Shown here piece by piece: positions 9,301 to 17,333 of a stretch of 22,466 bases of DNA. The notes under the pieces were generated by a model, which was given only the letters and a program-made list of their open reading frames with translations, was not told the origin of the DNA and searched no databases. Each line of letters begins with the position of its first letter. Positions within the stretch are counted from its first letter, which is position 1. This DNA is from Paramacrobiotus richtersi. Its lineage: Eukaryota > Tardigrada > Eutardigrada > Parachela > Macrobiotidae. Position numbers and translations under genes: made by a program. The stretch is taken from assembly GCA_034698045.1 (NCBI GenBank), contig JAQGAU010000945.1:1-22466 (forward strand). Direction: 5' to 3'.

Positions 9301-9639
9301 TTAAGTCATTCAGCGCCTGCAACCAGCGAGTGCCATTTCATATACCCTGATAATCTACCCGTAGCTGACTTTTATTTTTTCCTAAAGCTCGTCACGTTTT
9401 TTCCAAAAGGTCAGCGCAAACTGCATGCAAACAAATTAGCCTCATGCAGCCGGACATGCGCATACTGACAAGATATGTTCCTTAGCGCTTTCATGTAGTT
9501 CTGATGGCTTTGTTGCGGAAGCGAAATAAGCATATTTACAGTTTAAGCTGGTTCGCCGTTGTTCATGCTTTGTTTCCTTGCAGTTCTGTATGGTTCAATA
9601 GGTTTGGTGACAGAGAAAAATCGGTGTAGGTAACATACG
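6359..9639. other. Interior of the foldback element, no identifiable gene
   Basis: About 3.3 kb between the two arms. Open frames are all under about 90 codons and I recognise none. The two least random are plus 8024-8278 (84 aa) and minus 9106-8885 (73 aa, with a C-terminal stretch Ala-Ala-Asp-Arg-Asp-Ala-Tyr-Asp-Ala-Cys-Phe-Glu). They could be remnants of captured host exons or of a decayed transposase, but this is speculation. I see no HEXXH, DDE-like or RNase H-like pattern that I could defend. Confidence 0.5.
7096..7351. repeat. Small inverted repeat inside the element
   Basis: A 15-bp exact inverted match (cgtttcatccaaact at 7099-7113 and its reverse complement at 7334-7348), extended imperfectly to about 21 bp, encloses about 220 bp. 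It could be the ends of a nested miniature element or a relic hairpin. I see no clear flanking duplication. Confidence 0.4.
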
Positions 9640-10245
9640 GCCTGGTTGACTGTAGTCCTATGGGTTCACCGGTACAAGATAAATTGATATAAATATCAGG
9701 AGGATTGGTTCACTGTGGTTCATACTTGGTTCACTGGTGGTTCAATGCGGTTCTATGGGTTCACTGGTGAAAGATAAATAGATATAAATATAAGGAGGAT
9801 TGGTTCACTGTGGTTCATACTTGGTTCACTGGTGGTTCAATGCGGTTCTATGGGTTCACTGGTAAAAGACAAATAGGTGTAAATATCAGGAGGATTGGTT
9901 CACTGTGGTTCATACTTGGTTCACTGGTGGTTCTATGCGGTTCTATGGGTTCGCTGGTAAAAGATAAATAGATATAAATATCAAGAGGATTGGTTCACTG
10001 TGGTCCATACTTGGTTCACTGGTGGTGCTCTGCGGTTCTATTGGTTCACTGGTAAAAGATAAATAGATATAAATATCAAGAGGATTGGTTCACTGTGGTT
10101 CAACTTGGTTCACTGGTGGTTCTATGCGGTTCTATGGGTTCACTGGTAAAACATAAACGAACGGATATAAAATATCAGGAGGCCTGGTTCAATGTGGTTT
10201 ATACTTGGTTCACTGGTGGTTCTTTCGAAGGGTTTTGGTCTGCTT
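9640..10245 (-). repeat. Right arm: tandem 95-bp repeats
   Basis: The word aggattggtt recurs at 9701, 9796, 9891, 9986 and 10081 (95-bp period), with a variant aggcctggtt at 10180 (99 bp). These are the reverse complement of the left-arm units and share the ggttcactggtggttc and gcggttctatgggttcact blocks. Six units are present against about four on the left. Confidence 0.85.
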
Positions 10246-10286
10246 GGTTCAAACCCGGTGAACCCTTATCTGTCTAACTTGGACAT
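10246..10286 (-). repeat. Terminal inverted repeat, right
   Basis: Reverse complement of the left terminus (5615-5655), ending ctgtctaacttggacat. Five further bases (actct) separate it from the right target-site duplication. Confidence 0.85.
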
Positions 10287-10291
10287 ACTCT

Positions 10292-10301
10292 CGAAAAATA
10301 A
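10292..10301 (+). repeat. Target-site duplication, right
   Basis: Second copy of cgaaaaataa (see 5601-5610), in direct orientation and without mismatch. Confidence 0.75.
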
Positions 10302-10397
10302 CAAGTTCCGAGGATGTTTGTAAACATGTTTACGGATATCGACGGAAACCGGTGTGCTGCTGTTTGTTTCCAACAATGCATACTCTCCAACAATGCC

Positions 10398-10676
10398 TTC
10401 GGACTTCTAAATAAAACAATGTTGCAGATATGTTCCGGTGCAATGACTAAGCGGTAAACAGCACGGTGAGTCATTGTTGTTACGTAATAATGGTTTCGTT
10501 GAGCTGGGCGTTAATTACAGCGAAAACTCCGTTTCCTGTTTTGCGGAACTTTGAATGGTCCGTCGTTTACGGACTAGTGCATTACGAATTTAGCCTAGAG
10601 CTGTTGATATGACACTGCGTTAAAGGTATCTGTGTATATAACGACAACATTTCGCGGCGGAATACAATAATATCAG
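10398..10676 (+). promoter_or_regulatory. Shared upstream module and TATA box, secreted family gene 1
   Basis: This region is similar to the regions upstream of the other two family members. Shared words in order are ccttcggacttcta (10398), gttttgcggaact (about 10540), gagctgttgatat (about 10597), TATATAA at 10635-10641 and aatacaataatatcag before 10676. The TATA box is about 104 bp from the ATG. The conserved order and spacing in three copies support a real core promoter. A 5' untranslated exon probably ends at 10676. Confidence 0.6.
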
Positions 10677-10743
10677 GTAACCACGTGTTGACAATAAATA
10701 AGTTAGAGTTTTTATTACTAATCACTGCGTTTTATTTCTGTAG
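10677..10743 (+). other. Probable 5'-UTR intron, secreted family gene 1
   Basis: atatcag|gtaacc at 10676/10677 and ttttatttctgtag at 10743 make a 67-bp GT-AG intron with a pyrimidine-rich end, one base before the ATG. The acceptor-ATG junction (tag then aATGCT) is kept in all three paralogues. In gene 2 the matching donor reads cag|gcaaaa, a possible GC-AG intron. In gene 3 the donor is altered. A frame reading through this intron from a GTG at 10685 is not credible. Confidence 0.5.
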
Positions 10744-10744
10744 A

Positions 10745-11056
10745 ATGCTTTCATTCCCTGTAGTACTAATGGTAGTGCTGTTTGCACATGGCGGCCTGGC
10801 GGTATTCCTTCCCTCGGCACGAAACAGCTCGATCGACTCAGGTGCTATTGCAGCCGATCCGGCGCCCAGCTTCCATGCCATCGTGAATCCAGTCTCAGTC
10901 GCATCGGATCCAGCGACACCTGCACTTCAGGATCTGCCGGTAATTTCTATACCGTCACCTCTGGACACTATCGTTCCAACCCGAATTATTCGCAGTCCCA
11001 CTCCTCCGAAAACCAAAACTATCGTTCCGTGTATGAGACCACCGTGTTACGGTTGA
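10745..11056 (+). CDS. Small secreted protein, family member 1
   Basis: The 103-aa product starts with a signal peptide (MLSFPVVLMVVLFAHGGLA, probable cleavage near residue 19). The mature part is rich in Pro, Ser, Ala and Asp. It keeps an N-glycosylation sequon (Asn-Ser-Ser) near residue 28, a DPAPS stretch, a SDPATPALQ stretch and a short C-terminal Cys motif (PCMRPPCYG) with two Cys. The other two members have four Cys here. There is no other domain and the family is not recognised. It is presumably secreted or laid down outside the cell. The start is the ATG directly after the conserved splice acceptor; an upstream non-ATG extension would fall in the intron. It is tail to tail with member 2. 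Confidence 0.8.
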   Translation: MLSFPVVLMVVLFAHGGLAVFLPSARNSSIDSGAIAADPAPSFHAIVNPVSVASDPATPALQDLPVISIPSPLDTIVPTRIIRSPTPPKTKTIVPCMRPPCYG

Positions 11057-11503
11057 TGCGGTGCTTTAGAAGTAGTACTGGATATTAACGAAGATACCGT
11101 GCCTGTTGTTTCTTTTGTAAGCTCTAACAGATAAAAAATATACAGTTTATAGTGTTAACCTTGTCCATGTCCCGGTATTTCACCGTAGTTTTCACTGGTC
11201 GATTCCCAGTTCAGACAGTGTGTATTTCTTGTTGTGAAATTTCAGTGTTCCCGTGTACATACTATCGTATGGAATATCGGGTTACGCCCGTTGTACTATC
11301 AATAACTAAACGTTGACAATAGTTGTAACTGTTTACTGGAAAGTAAGGCCGCACGTTTAAAACAGCGTTCTAAACAGCGTCCTTCCTCCGCGAAATGCGC
11401 GGCGTGAAATGTTACCGAGCAATGCTAGAGATGCTGCCTCACACGCGCCTTACATTCTCTTTCGTACATTGTCAGTTGTGCGACCTTTGTTACATATTCC
11501 ACT
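11057..11503. other. 3' flank of secreted family gene 1
   Basis: No coding frame that I support. It should contain the 3' untranslated region of gene 1, but I see no canonical AATAAA close to the stop. Confidence 0.35.
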
Positions 11504-11911
11504 ATGTCCCTCACACGCACTCTGAATCGTCAGCTCGTTCATCACAAATGCTATGGTATTCTTCCTGGTGTAAGATTACTCCTCCTCGGTCAGACCAGCC
11601 TTGCAAAATTCCCGATCCACGATTCTCCACGAACACGTACTTCACCCATTGCTCGTGATTTCCTGCCCGAAGATGTCCATCCTGTCGGTCACCGGAAATC
11701 CGGGAATCTTATCACCAGGTGAACCGACACCTCATATTCCCAAGCCGCCGCGTACATTCCCCCTGTTTGCACCTCTGCTTATGACTGCCTCGATACGCTT
11801 CAGTTTTTGCAACAGGTGTACCACAGGCTGCTGTTCAACGTGGGCCTTCTATTAAAACGAAGGTTTGCTGGCTGGTTCGCGACCGAAAATGTGATTTTTG
11901 GATGGATATGA
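11504..11911 (+). pseudogene. Open frame interrupted by one in-frame TGA, unrecognised
   Basis: From ATG 11504 the frame is open for 72 codons, meets TGA at 11720-11722 and continues open for another 62 codons to TGA at 11909-11911. The second part contains a plausible helical stretch (CLDTLQFLQQVYHRLLFNVGLLL). The first TGA lies in an accag|gtgaac context resembling a splice donor, so an intron could skip it, or this is a broken gene. I recognise no family and the coding call is weak. It lies between the convergent family genes 1 and 2. Confidence 0.25.
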
Positions 11912-12319
11912 TATGAGTTGAATAAGGTGCGAGGATTTTTTGAATTCACATCAAATGCCTTGTCAATATTGTTAGAAGTATCTGTATGCTGTTAAAGGTT
12001 TCAGTTACTTCTTGGCAAATGTGAGGATATGTAGACGTTGACGAAGTAAAGCGCAGTTTACTAACACCTGACATGGCTTTGTGTCTGAATATAAACCGCT
12101 AATCGAAACTCGAGGTAGTTCCTGCATGCAACTTCCCGACTACAAGCAAGCAGACGTAAATGGCCCCTTCCTTTTGCCGTATGCATGATTCTCGAATATA
12201 AAGTTTTATTCAGAACCGTTACAGCAGCTTTGTTAAGGTATCGAGAAGCAGTTTAATAACCTGGACAAATAACACTCAGATTTTTGATTATTTTGCGAGC
12301 ATGTTGACCGGAACTCATA
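11912..12319. other. 3' flank of secreted family gene 2
   Basis: Non-coding. On the minus strand AATAAA occurs at 12210-12205, about 110 bp past the stop of gene 2, and is a likely polyadenylation signal. A short block just past the stop (gttatttgtccagg on the minus strand) is also found after gene 3 (gatatttgtccaggg), showing that the duplication includes part of the 3' region. Confidence 0.45.
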
Positions 12320-12634
12320 TTATCCGCAATGACAAGGGGGCTTTAGACAGCAGACCGTAGTTTTAGTGTTCGGAGGGCTGCGAACAGTCCGGCTTGGAAC
12401 GATAGAATGAAAAGGTGATGGTGCAGCAATTGCTGGCAGATCCTGAACCTGAAGTGCAGGTGTCGCTGGATCAGAGGAGATAGAGATTGGGTTCACGATA
12501 GCATGGATACTGGGAGCCGGATCGACGGCAGCAGCATCTGAGCTGACTGAGCCATTTCGCGGCGAGGGAAGGAATACCGCCAGGCTGCCATGTCCAAACA
12601 ACACTGCTATAAGGATTATGGATAACGAGAGCAT
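12320..12634 (-). CDS. Small secreted protein, family member 2
   Basis: The 104-aa product is collinear with members 1 and 3 without gaps of more than a few residues. It has a signal peptide (MLSLSIILIAVLFGHGSLA), then VFLPSPRN with an Asn-Gly-Ser sequon near residue 28, DPAPSIHAIVNP, SDPATPALQ and a C-terminal TVCCLKPPCHCG with four Cys. The clustered Cys at the extreme C terminus may form two disulfides or link subunits. It is divergently oriented to member 3 across an inverted duplication. Not recognised; a lineage-specific secreted peptide or matrix protein is an inference. Confidence 0.85.
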   Translation of the reverse strand: MLSLSIILIAVLFGHGSLAVFLPSPRNGSVSSDAAAVDPAPSIHAIVNPISISSDPATPALQVQDLPAIAAPSPFHSIVPSRTVRSPPNTKTTVCCLKPPCHCG

Positions 12635-12741
12635 TCTAAAGGTGCTGCAGCTGCTTGTTACAATTTGTTAACTTTTTGGAACAGTTTTGCAATAATCTTG
12701 TTTTGCCTGATATTGCTGTATTCCCCTACGAAAAGCTTTCG

Positions 12742-12748
12742 TTATATA
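12742..12748 (-). promoter_or_regulatory. TATA box of secreted family gene 2
   Basis: TATATAA on the minus strand, about 108 bp before the ATG and preceded by cgagctgttcatac, which matches the motif upstream of the TATA boxes of genes 1 and 3. Confidence 0.6.
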
Positions 12749-13619
12749 CGTCGATACGTATGAACAGCTCGGGGCCCTGTAAAGTATCAACAAAATAAAT
12801 TGTTTTTCCCAGCTTCGCGTTATGCAACTGGAAGCTGTTATATCAGTCTCAGATATGTTCATTACTTGTAAAACATCATCACAAATGTGGTGATGTAAGA
12901 TCTATCCGAACAGTTCCGCAAAACATACAACAGCGTTTCCGTTGTTATTAAAGCCAAGCTTGGCGACAACGGAACCGCTATCACAAAAACAAATGTGTTT
13001 CATCGTACTGTTTGCCACTTCGCCGTAGCATCGGAACATGTTTTCTTCAACTAGAGCCTAGAAGTCCAAATGGTACAGCAATGCATGAGTTGTGAATTAT
13101 AATGATGATCATACCGTTATGCAATAACGAGACATTAATATTAGCTACAGCAATAATTCGCAGCATAAAAGGCCTACAAACAACTAAATTTTTAAGGAAC
13201 TCTATGTAATGTTTACGGAACAAACTGAAAAGTCATATTTGCTTACTGCTGGTTGTTCCTGATTCGATTATGACAATACCTTCGGACTTCTAGCTAAGAA
13301 AAACTTGCTACGACGAAGCGGCATACGGTACGATGATACATTTTGTTTGTGATAACGGTTCCGTTGTCGCCGAGCTTGGCTTTAATAACAGTGGAAATGT
13401 TTTGTGTTTTGCGGAACTGTTCGGATGAATGTTACATCGTCACATTGTGCAGTTTTACAAATAATAAACATATTTACGTGCCTCATTACAGTAGACTGAT
13501 GTACCAACTTACGTTCCAGTTAACGCGAATCTGTGAAAAACACTGTATTTTTCTGACACTGTACGGTGCTGTTCGGAGCCCCGAGCTGTTGATATCGATA
13601 TGTGCTATATGTGTCCAAG

Positions 13620-13626
13620 TATAAAA
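13620..13626 (+). promoter_or_regulatory. TATA box of secreted family gene 3
   Basis: TATAAAA, about 115 bp upstream of the ATG, preceded by ccgagctgttgatatcg and followed by atgatgacatttcgc, which matches acgacaacatttcgc downstream of the gene 1 TATA box. Confidence 0.6.
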
Positions 13627-13740
13627 TGATGACATTTCGCATGGAAATACAGCAATATCGAATGATATATTCTTCTCCAATCTCCATAAATCGCTCTAAG
13701 AAGTTAACGAATTGTAACTAGCAGATTCAATCTCGGTAGA

Positions 13741-14055
13741 ATGCTTTCGTTACCCATAATCCTAATGGCAGTGCTGTTTGCACATGGCGGACTGGCGGTG
13801 TTCCTTCCCACACCACGAAATACCTCGGTCGATTCAGGTGCTGCTGCTGTGGATCCGGCTCCCAGTATCCATGCCATGGTGAACCCAGTCTCAATTGCCT
13901 CTGATCCAGCGACGCCTGCACTTCAGGATCAAGGTCTGCCAATAGTTCCTGCCCCGTCACCTTTACATAACATCGTTCCAAGCCGGACTGTTCGCAGCCC
14001 TCCGAATACTAAAACTCCGATCTGCTGCCTGGAGCCCCCCTGTCACTGCGCGTAG
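13741..14055 (+). CDS. Small secreted protein, family member 3
   Basis: The 104-aa product begins with a signal peptide (MLSLPIILMAVLFAHGGLA). The mature chain begins VFLPTPRN with an Asn-Thr-Ser sequon, followed by DPAPSIHAMVNP, SDPATPALQDQ, a Pro-rich linker and a C-terminal PICCLEPPCHCA with four Cys. It is closest to member 2 in the C-terminal Cys pattern. The ATG directly follows the conserved ctcggtag acceptor-like sequence. An 84-codon frame on the opposite strand over this gene is a shadow. Function is unknown. Confidence 0.85.
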   Translation: MLSLPIILMAVLFAHGGLAVFLPTPRNTSVDSGAAAVDPAPSIHAMVNPVSIASDPATPALQDQGLPIVPAPSPLHNIVPSRTVRSPPNTKTPICCLEPPCHCA

Positions 14056-14842
14056 TACGATTTTTCTGGTTAACCTGACCGACACATCAACAATCGAAGT
14101 GATATTTGTCCAGGGTATCCAATCGCTCATCCATATCTTAATCTGCTGTAATTTTGAAGTAGTTAAGCGCAAATGAGAGCATACGTAAATTCTGGTACTG
14201 GAACTTTAACCTGTTTTTCAATACTTTAAAAGTGTAAATAAGTTCGTGGTGGAAGTTGCTGCGTGTAGATAATTCAAAGGATGTTAACATAAAATCGGCT
14301 GAAACCTTATTAAAAATGTTATACACAGCATTCCAAACATTGAAGTATCTGCTGTTCAATCACAAAAATTATAGTACAGCGGTATGACACAGCATGATGC
14401 AGACACATACACTGGTATGACAGTGTGTATTGTGTAATAACACTACTACGCCTTTTACTAGTGCGGTTTAATTTGGACACGCCAGGTAGCTAGACGCCCA
14501 GTTGAAATAAAATAAGCTCCGACCTGCAAACAACAGCCTTCGGTGCGCTACTATGCGACTAGCTGTACAACACTTCTATGCCTTTGAAAAATTAACCGAA
14601 AGGCATACAAGGAATACCCAAGAAATCGTAAAATAAAATAACATTCATACAAGAGTGACTATACTGATACTACCTTAACATGGGCATTTTGACAGTAAAC
14701 ACATGCACTTTCTGCTGATTTATCCTTGCTGCGGTAACAGCAATCAATGGCGATAGTGTTACAGTTCAAACTGTACGAGCACACTTATGAATTGCGAGGC
14801 ATGTCGGGGTTAGGCGGAATACTATAGCAGAGCTGTCAGTAG
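14056..14842. other. Intergenic, no certain gene
   Basis: The first about 70 bp resemble the 3' flank of gene 2. A minus-strand frame of 73 codons (14359-14138) has no supporting feature. I see nothing else that I can name. Confidence 0.4.
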
Positions 14843-15557
14843 TTACATTAGCTCTTGTTTAACTACGGCCACACTTTTATCCGGCATGAAAATACACTGG
14901 AAATGAATGGCGTGCATAGTTTCGCCCCACGCGCAGTGACACGCTGCTTCCTTTGCATAAAATTTGGACTGTAAGGTCGTTGTTAGCATCGAGCCATCAT
15001 CAAACCCGACGATAAACTTCAGCTGTTCCCGGTGATGGCAGTGTGTCACGGGAAATCCTCTCGGTTCCCATACGCCCCCGTACGTGGCCACATTCGGGTC
15101 GATCTTGGCGCCGAGTCGGCAAAAGTTGATCAGATCGTTGTGAATGCTTATGGAACTACGGAAAACAAAAAAGTGCACCCAAGACCATTTTACCAGATTC
15201 CATCGGTTGTTACAAGTGTAGGCCAATGCGAAAACATGTACAATACTCGTACTCATGATTGCGCAATAACGCTTACTTCTATTTACATCGATTTTACACT
15301 TACGTGATCTTAAAGGCCGGTTCAAAAGTAAGGAAAATTTCGTAAGATTCTTCAAGGCCAAACTTGATTGTTTCCGGGGAAGCGAATCGTAACCCATCTT
15401 CCTAATCAATCAGAATTCCATTACAGCAAGACATAATGATGATTCTAACAGACTATACCTTAAAGACCACCGGTTTTCTGTCGGATACGCGAGTAAAAGA
15501 CAGTAGTAATCGAAAGTGCTTTCCAAGACCACCCAACGTGGACCGTCTGTGCTCCAT
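14843..15557 (-). CDS. Three-exon gene, unrecognised protein
   Basis: Exons 15557-15459, 15401-15304 and 15155-14843 are joined by GT-AG introns of 57 bp (phase 0) and 148 bp (phase 2), giving 169 aa. The middle exon was chosen because this frame (from Glu-Asp-Gly-Leu-Arg-Phe to Phe-Lys-Ile-Thr) is far more protein-like than the frame that runs straight through the intron. The product has alternating hydrophobic/polar strands, a conserved-looking core (NDLINFCRLGAKIDPNVATY, then GGVWEPRG and THCHHRE) and five Cys, suggesting a beta-rich, perhaps extracellular fold. No signal peptide is visible from the chosen ATG (15557-15555), so an upstream exon carrying one may exist in 15600-16900. I do not recognise the family. 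Confidence 0.55.
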
Positions 15558-17333
15558 GCGTTCGGCTACAAATGTTGTTGCAATAAATGCACATTCATGA
15601 TTAACTTCCCGGTTATCAAGAAAATTTAACAACACTTGAAAAATTCGAATGTTAGTAAGTAGCTGTAGTTAAGTGCAATGAGTTGTTGGAGAAAAGAAAC
15701 AATTGTTTGTGTGTTGACTTTACGGATTGAGCTGCTATGTACGTTTGTGCTTACTCAGCAATACAATGCATGAATACATGCATTGTGCAAACTGTATCCT
15801 ATGGTACGGCAATGAAAACTGGTACCGTATGGGATCGTCAACGTCTGCATTGTGTTCAATCAGGTCAAATTGGCGGATTGGCTTCGGTACATACGCTTTT
15901 CTGGGCGATCGTGCCAATCACCATATTCTCTTGTTGTTATCTGTAGAAACGGAGACTTCTAGATCCATGCGATTTTCCGGGTAATTATACTGCAACTTGC
16001 GCTCCAAGACCTCGCGTGGAGCCTATTCCAAATTATGAAAAGGCACTCTATGTCTAGTTTCGACGTTGTACGGTGCTATACGGCATGCATGGACGTGGAT
16101 GGTGATTCTAATTGTTTTTTCGACGGAAACTGTTATTCTTTGGGTGACTTACAACTAAGCCGAATAAAGTAAACCAACTGTATAAATAACGTTAAAATCT
16201 AAAGGTAAAGCGCAAAGTACAGATAAGGATAATTATCACAACTCTGGGTTATAGATAAAACTAGAGATCACAAAAAACCCTAAGGTGAAAGTGCAGAAGC
16301 TAAACGTTAGACTACTAAAATTACTCAACTAAGCCATAATAAGGACTTTAAAAGGCAAAAACCGCAAACCAGAATTAAATGAGACAGCTAACTTAAAAGG
16401 GCATCACATAAAACAGATATGCAATAAACGTGTCTATATTAGTATTTACGGTACGTAGCCTAACGTCGTTACGGCGCAGCATACAGCCCTAGATACAGCG
16501 TTAGTGGCTATGCTTCTCATTTCTCGATTTTACAACGCAGCAGTCGATATAACTAAAAGCTGTATTATTACTGATTAAACCCAAAACATTGGAACTGTGG
16601 AAAACCGAAAACAAAACTCAACACAATATAGTGACCACGTCCACACGAACGGAACAGAGAAAAACTGTAAGCCCGGCGAAGCGAATCGTCGCTGTGGTTT
16701 GTGCTGCAGATGTCTAGTAGACCGTTTTCGGATTCGTATACACCCACAAGCAACCTAACGGGACATTTTCCCGTAAACGTTGTAATATCCTTGCGGTATG
16801 TTTTTTTTCTGATCAAAACGGCTGCATGTTCGTTCGCAAATCAACTTTTAGTGGCAACAACCCAGAAACAACCCACAAACAGTGCGTAAATTAAATTCTG
16901 TTTGTACCGGCGATTAGCGGTGAACCGCTTTCTTCAAAATGAGAATAATAATTAAGTAAGCCGATCAATCATGCAGTCTTTACTGTTTTTATACGAGACA
17001 GCAAGCACTTTCTGCTGTCCGGTAGCTAGCTCGAGAGTGCGTTCACCAGACATGGACAGCAATTGCAATTCGGCTCAGTCCGCGGACATCTTTGTCTTTT
17101 ACAAATAATGGCAGTTTAGTACTTCCATACCACAACTGAAGTTATAGAGATGCCCTGTCTCTTGATTCAGTCGTACTATGGTACTTCTACAGACGTTCGA
17201 GCTGTCAATCTCTCTCTGTCATAGTCTCATCTGATGCGGTGTTTTAAACGCGCGGAATTTCTGCTGACCCTGAACGTCAACAGATTTGCTTACGTCTCGC
17301 TTCCGAGTTCCGATCCGTGAAGATTGTTGAAGA
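15558..17333. other. Intergenic region between divergent genes
   Basis: It holds short frames on both strands. Two exon-like pieces follow good acceptors, one on the plus strand at about 15946-16052 and one on the minus strand near 15944-15860, but they overlap and cannot both be coding in a simple way. The last few hundred bases should hold the promoter of the ACE-like gene. I see no TATA box at a convincing distance from 17334. Confidence 0.35.

Larger units (their letters stand above)
5611..10291. mobile_element. Foldback-like DNA transposon, non-autonomous
   Basis: The 4681-bp element is bounded by a 10-bp target-site duplication. Its ends are inverted repeats (5615-5655 and 10246-10286, about 41 bp with 3 mismatches). 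Inside these, each side has an arm of tandem 95-bp repeats in opposite orientation: about four clear units on the left and six on the right. The central 3.3 kb has only short frames and nothing I can identify as a transposase, so the element probably depends on enzymes supplied elsewhere. Long inverted arms made of short tandem repeats are the hallmark of Drosophila FB-type elements. Right-hand units are more numerous and more uniform than left-hand ones, consistent with repeat expansion or unequal exchange. Confidence 0.85.
12640..13740. repeat. Inverted duplication joining genes 2 and 3 head to head
   Basis: The two promoter regions are imperfect reverse complements. For example, about 12895-12925 (atccgaacagttccgcaaaac) pairs with 13405-13430, and ttaaagccaagcttggcgacaacgg (about 12950) pairs with its inverse near 13358-13385. 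The arms run from each gene outward to about 13060 and 13265, leaving a spacer of about 200 bp. The genes (12320-12634 and 13741-14055) are included in the inverted structure. Confidence 0.8.

Noticed and set aside
9701..10245. CRISPR-like array
   Set aside because: The 95-bp units are contiguous without unique spacers and are mirrored at the other end, so they are transposon arms in a eukaryotic genome.
5611..10291. 2-bp AT target duplication with ends at gtccaag
   Set aside because: A perfect 10-bp direct repeat lies a few bases further out on both sides and is a better-supported boundary. AT is palindromic and uninformative.
13727..13981. 84-codon minus-strand frame over secreted family gene 3
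   Set aside because: Shadow of the real plus-strand gene, which has a signal peptide and two paralogues.
15860..15944. Minus-strand exon-like piece after tctccgtttctacag
   Set aside because: Only 26 codons, with no upstream exon that I could connect to 14843-15557.
15946..16052. Plus-strand exon-like piece after a good acceptor (DPCDFPGNYTATCAPRP)
   Set aside because: No compatible upstream donor or start was found, and an equally good minus-strand acceptor overlaps it. Too short to call.
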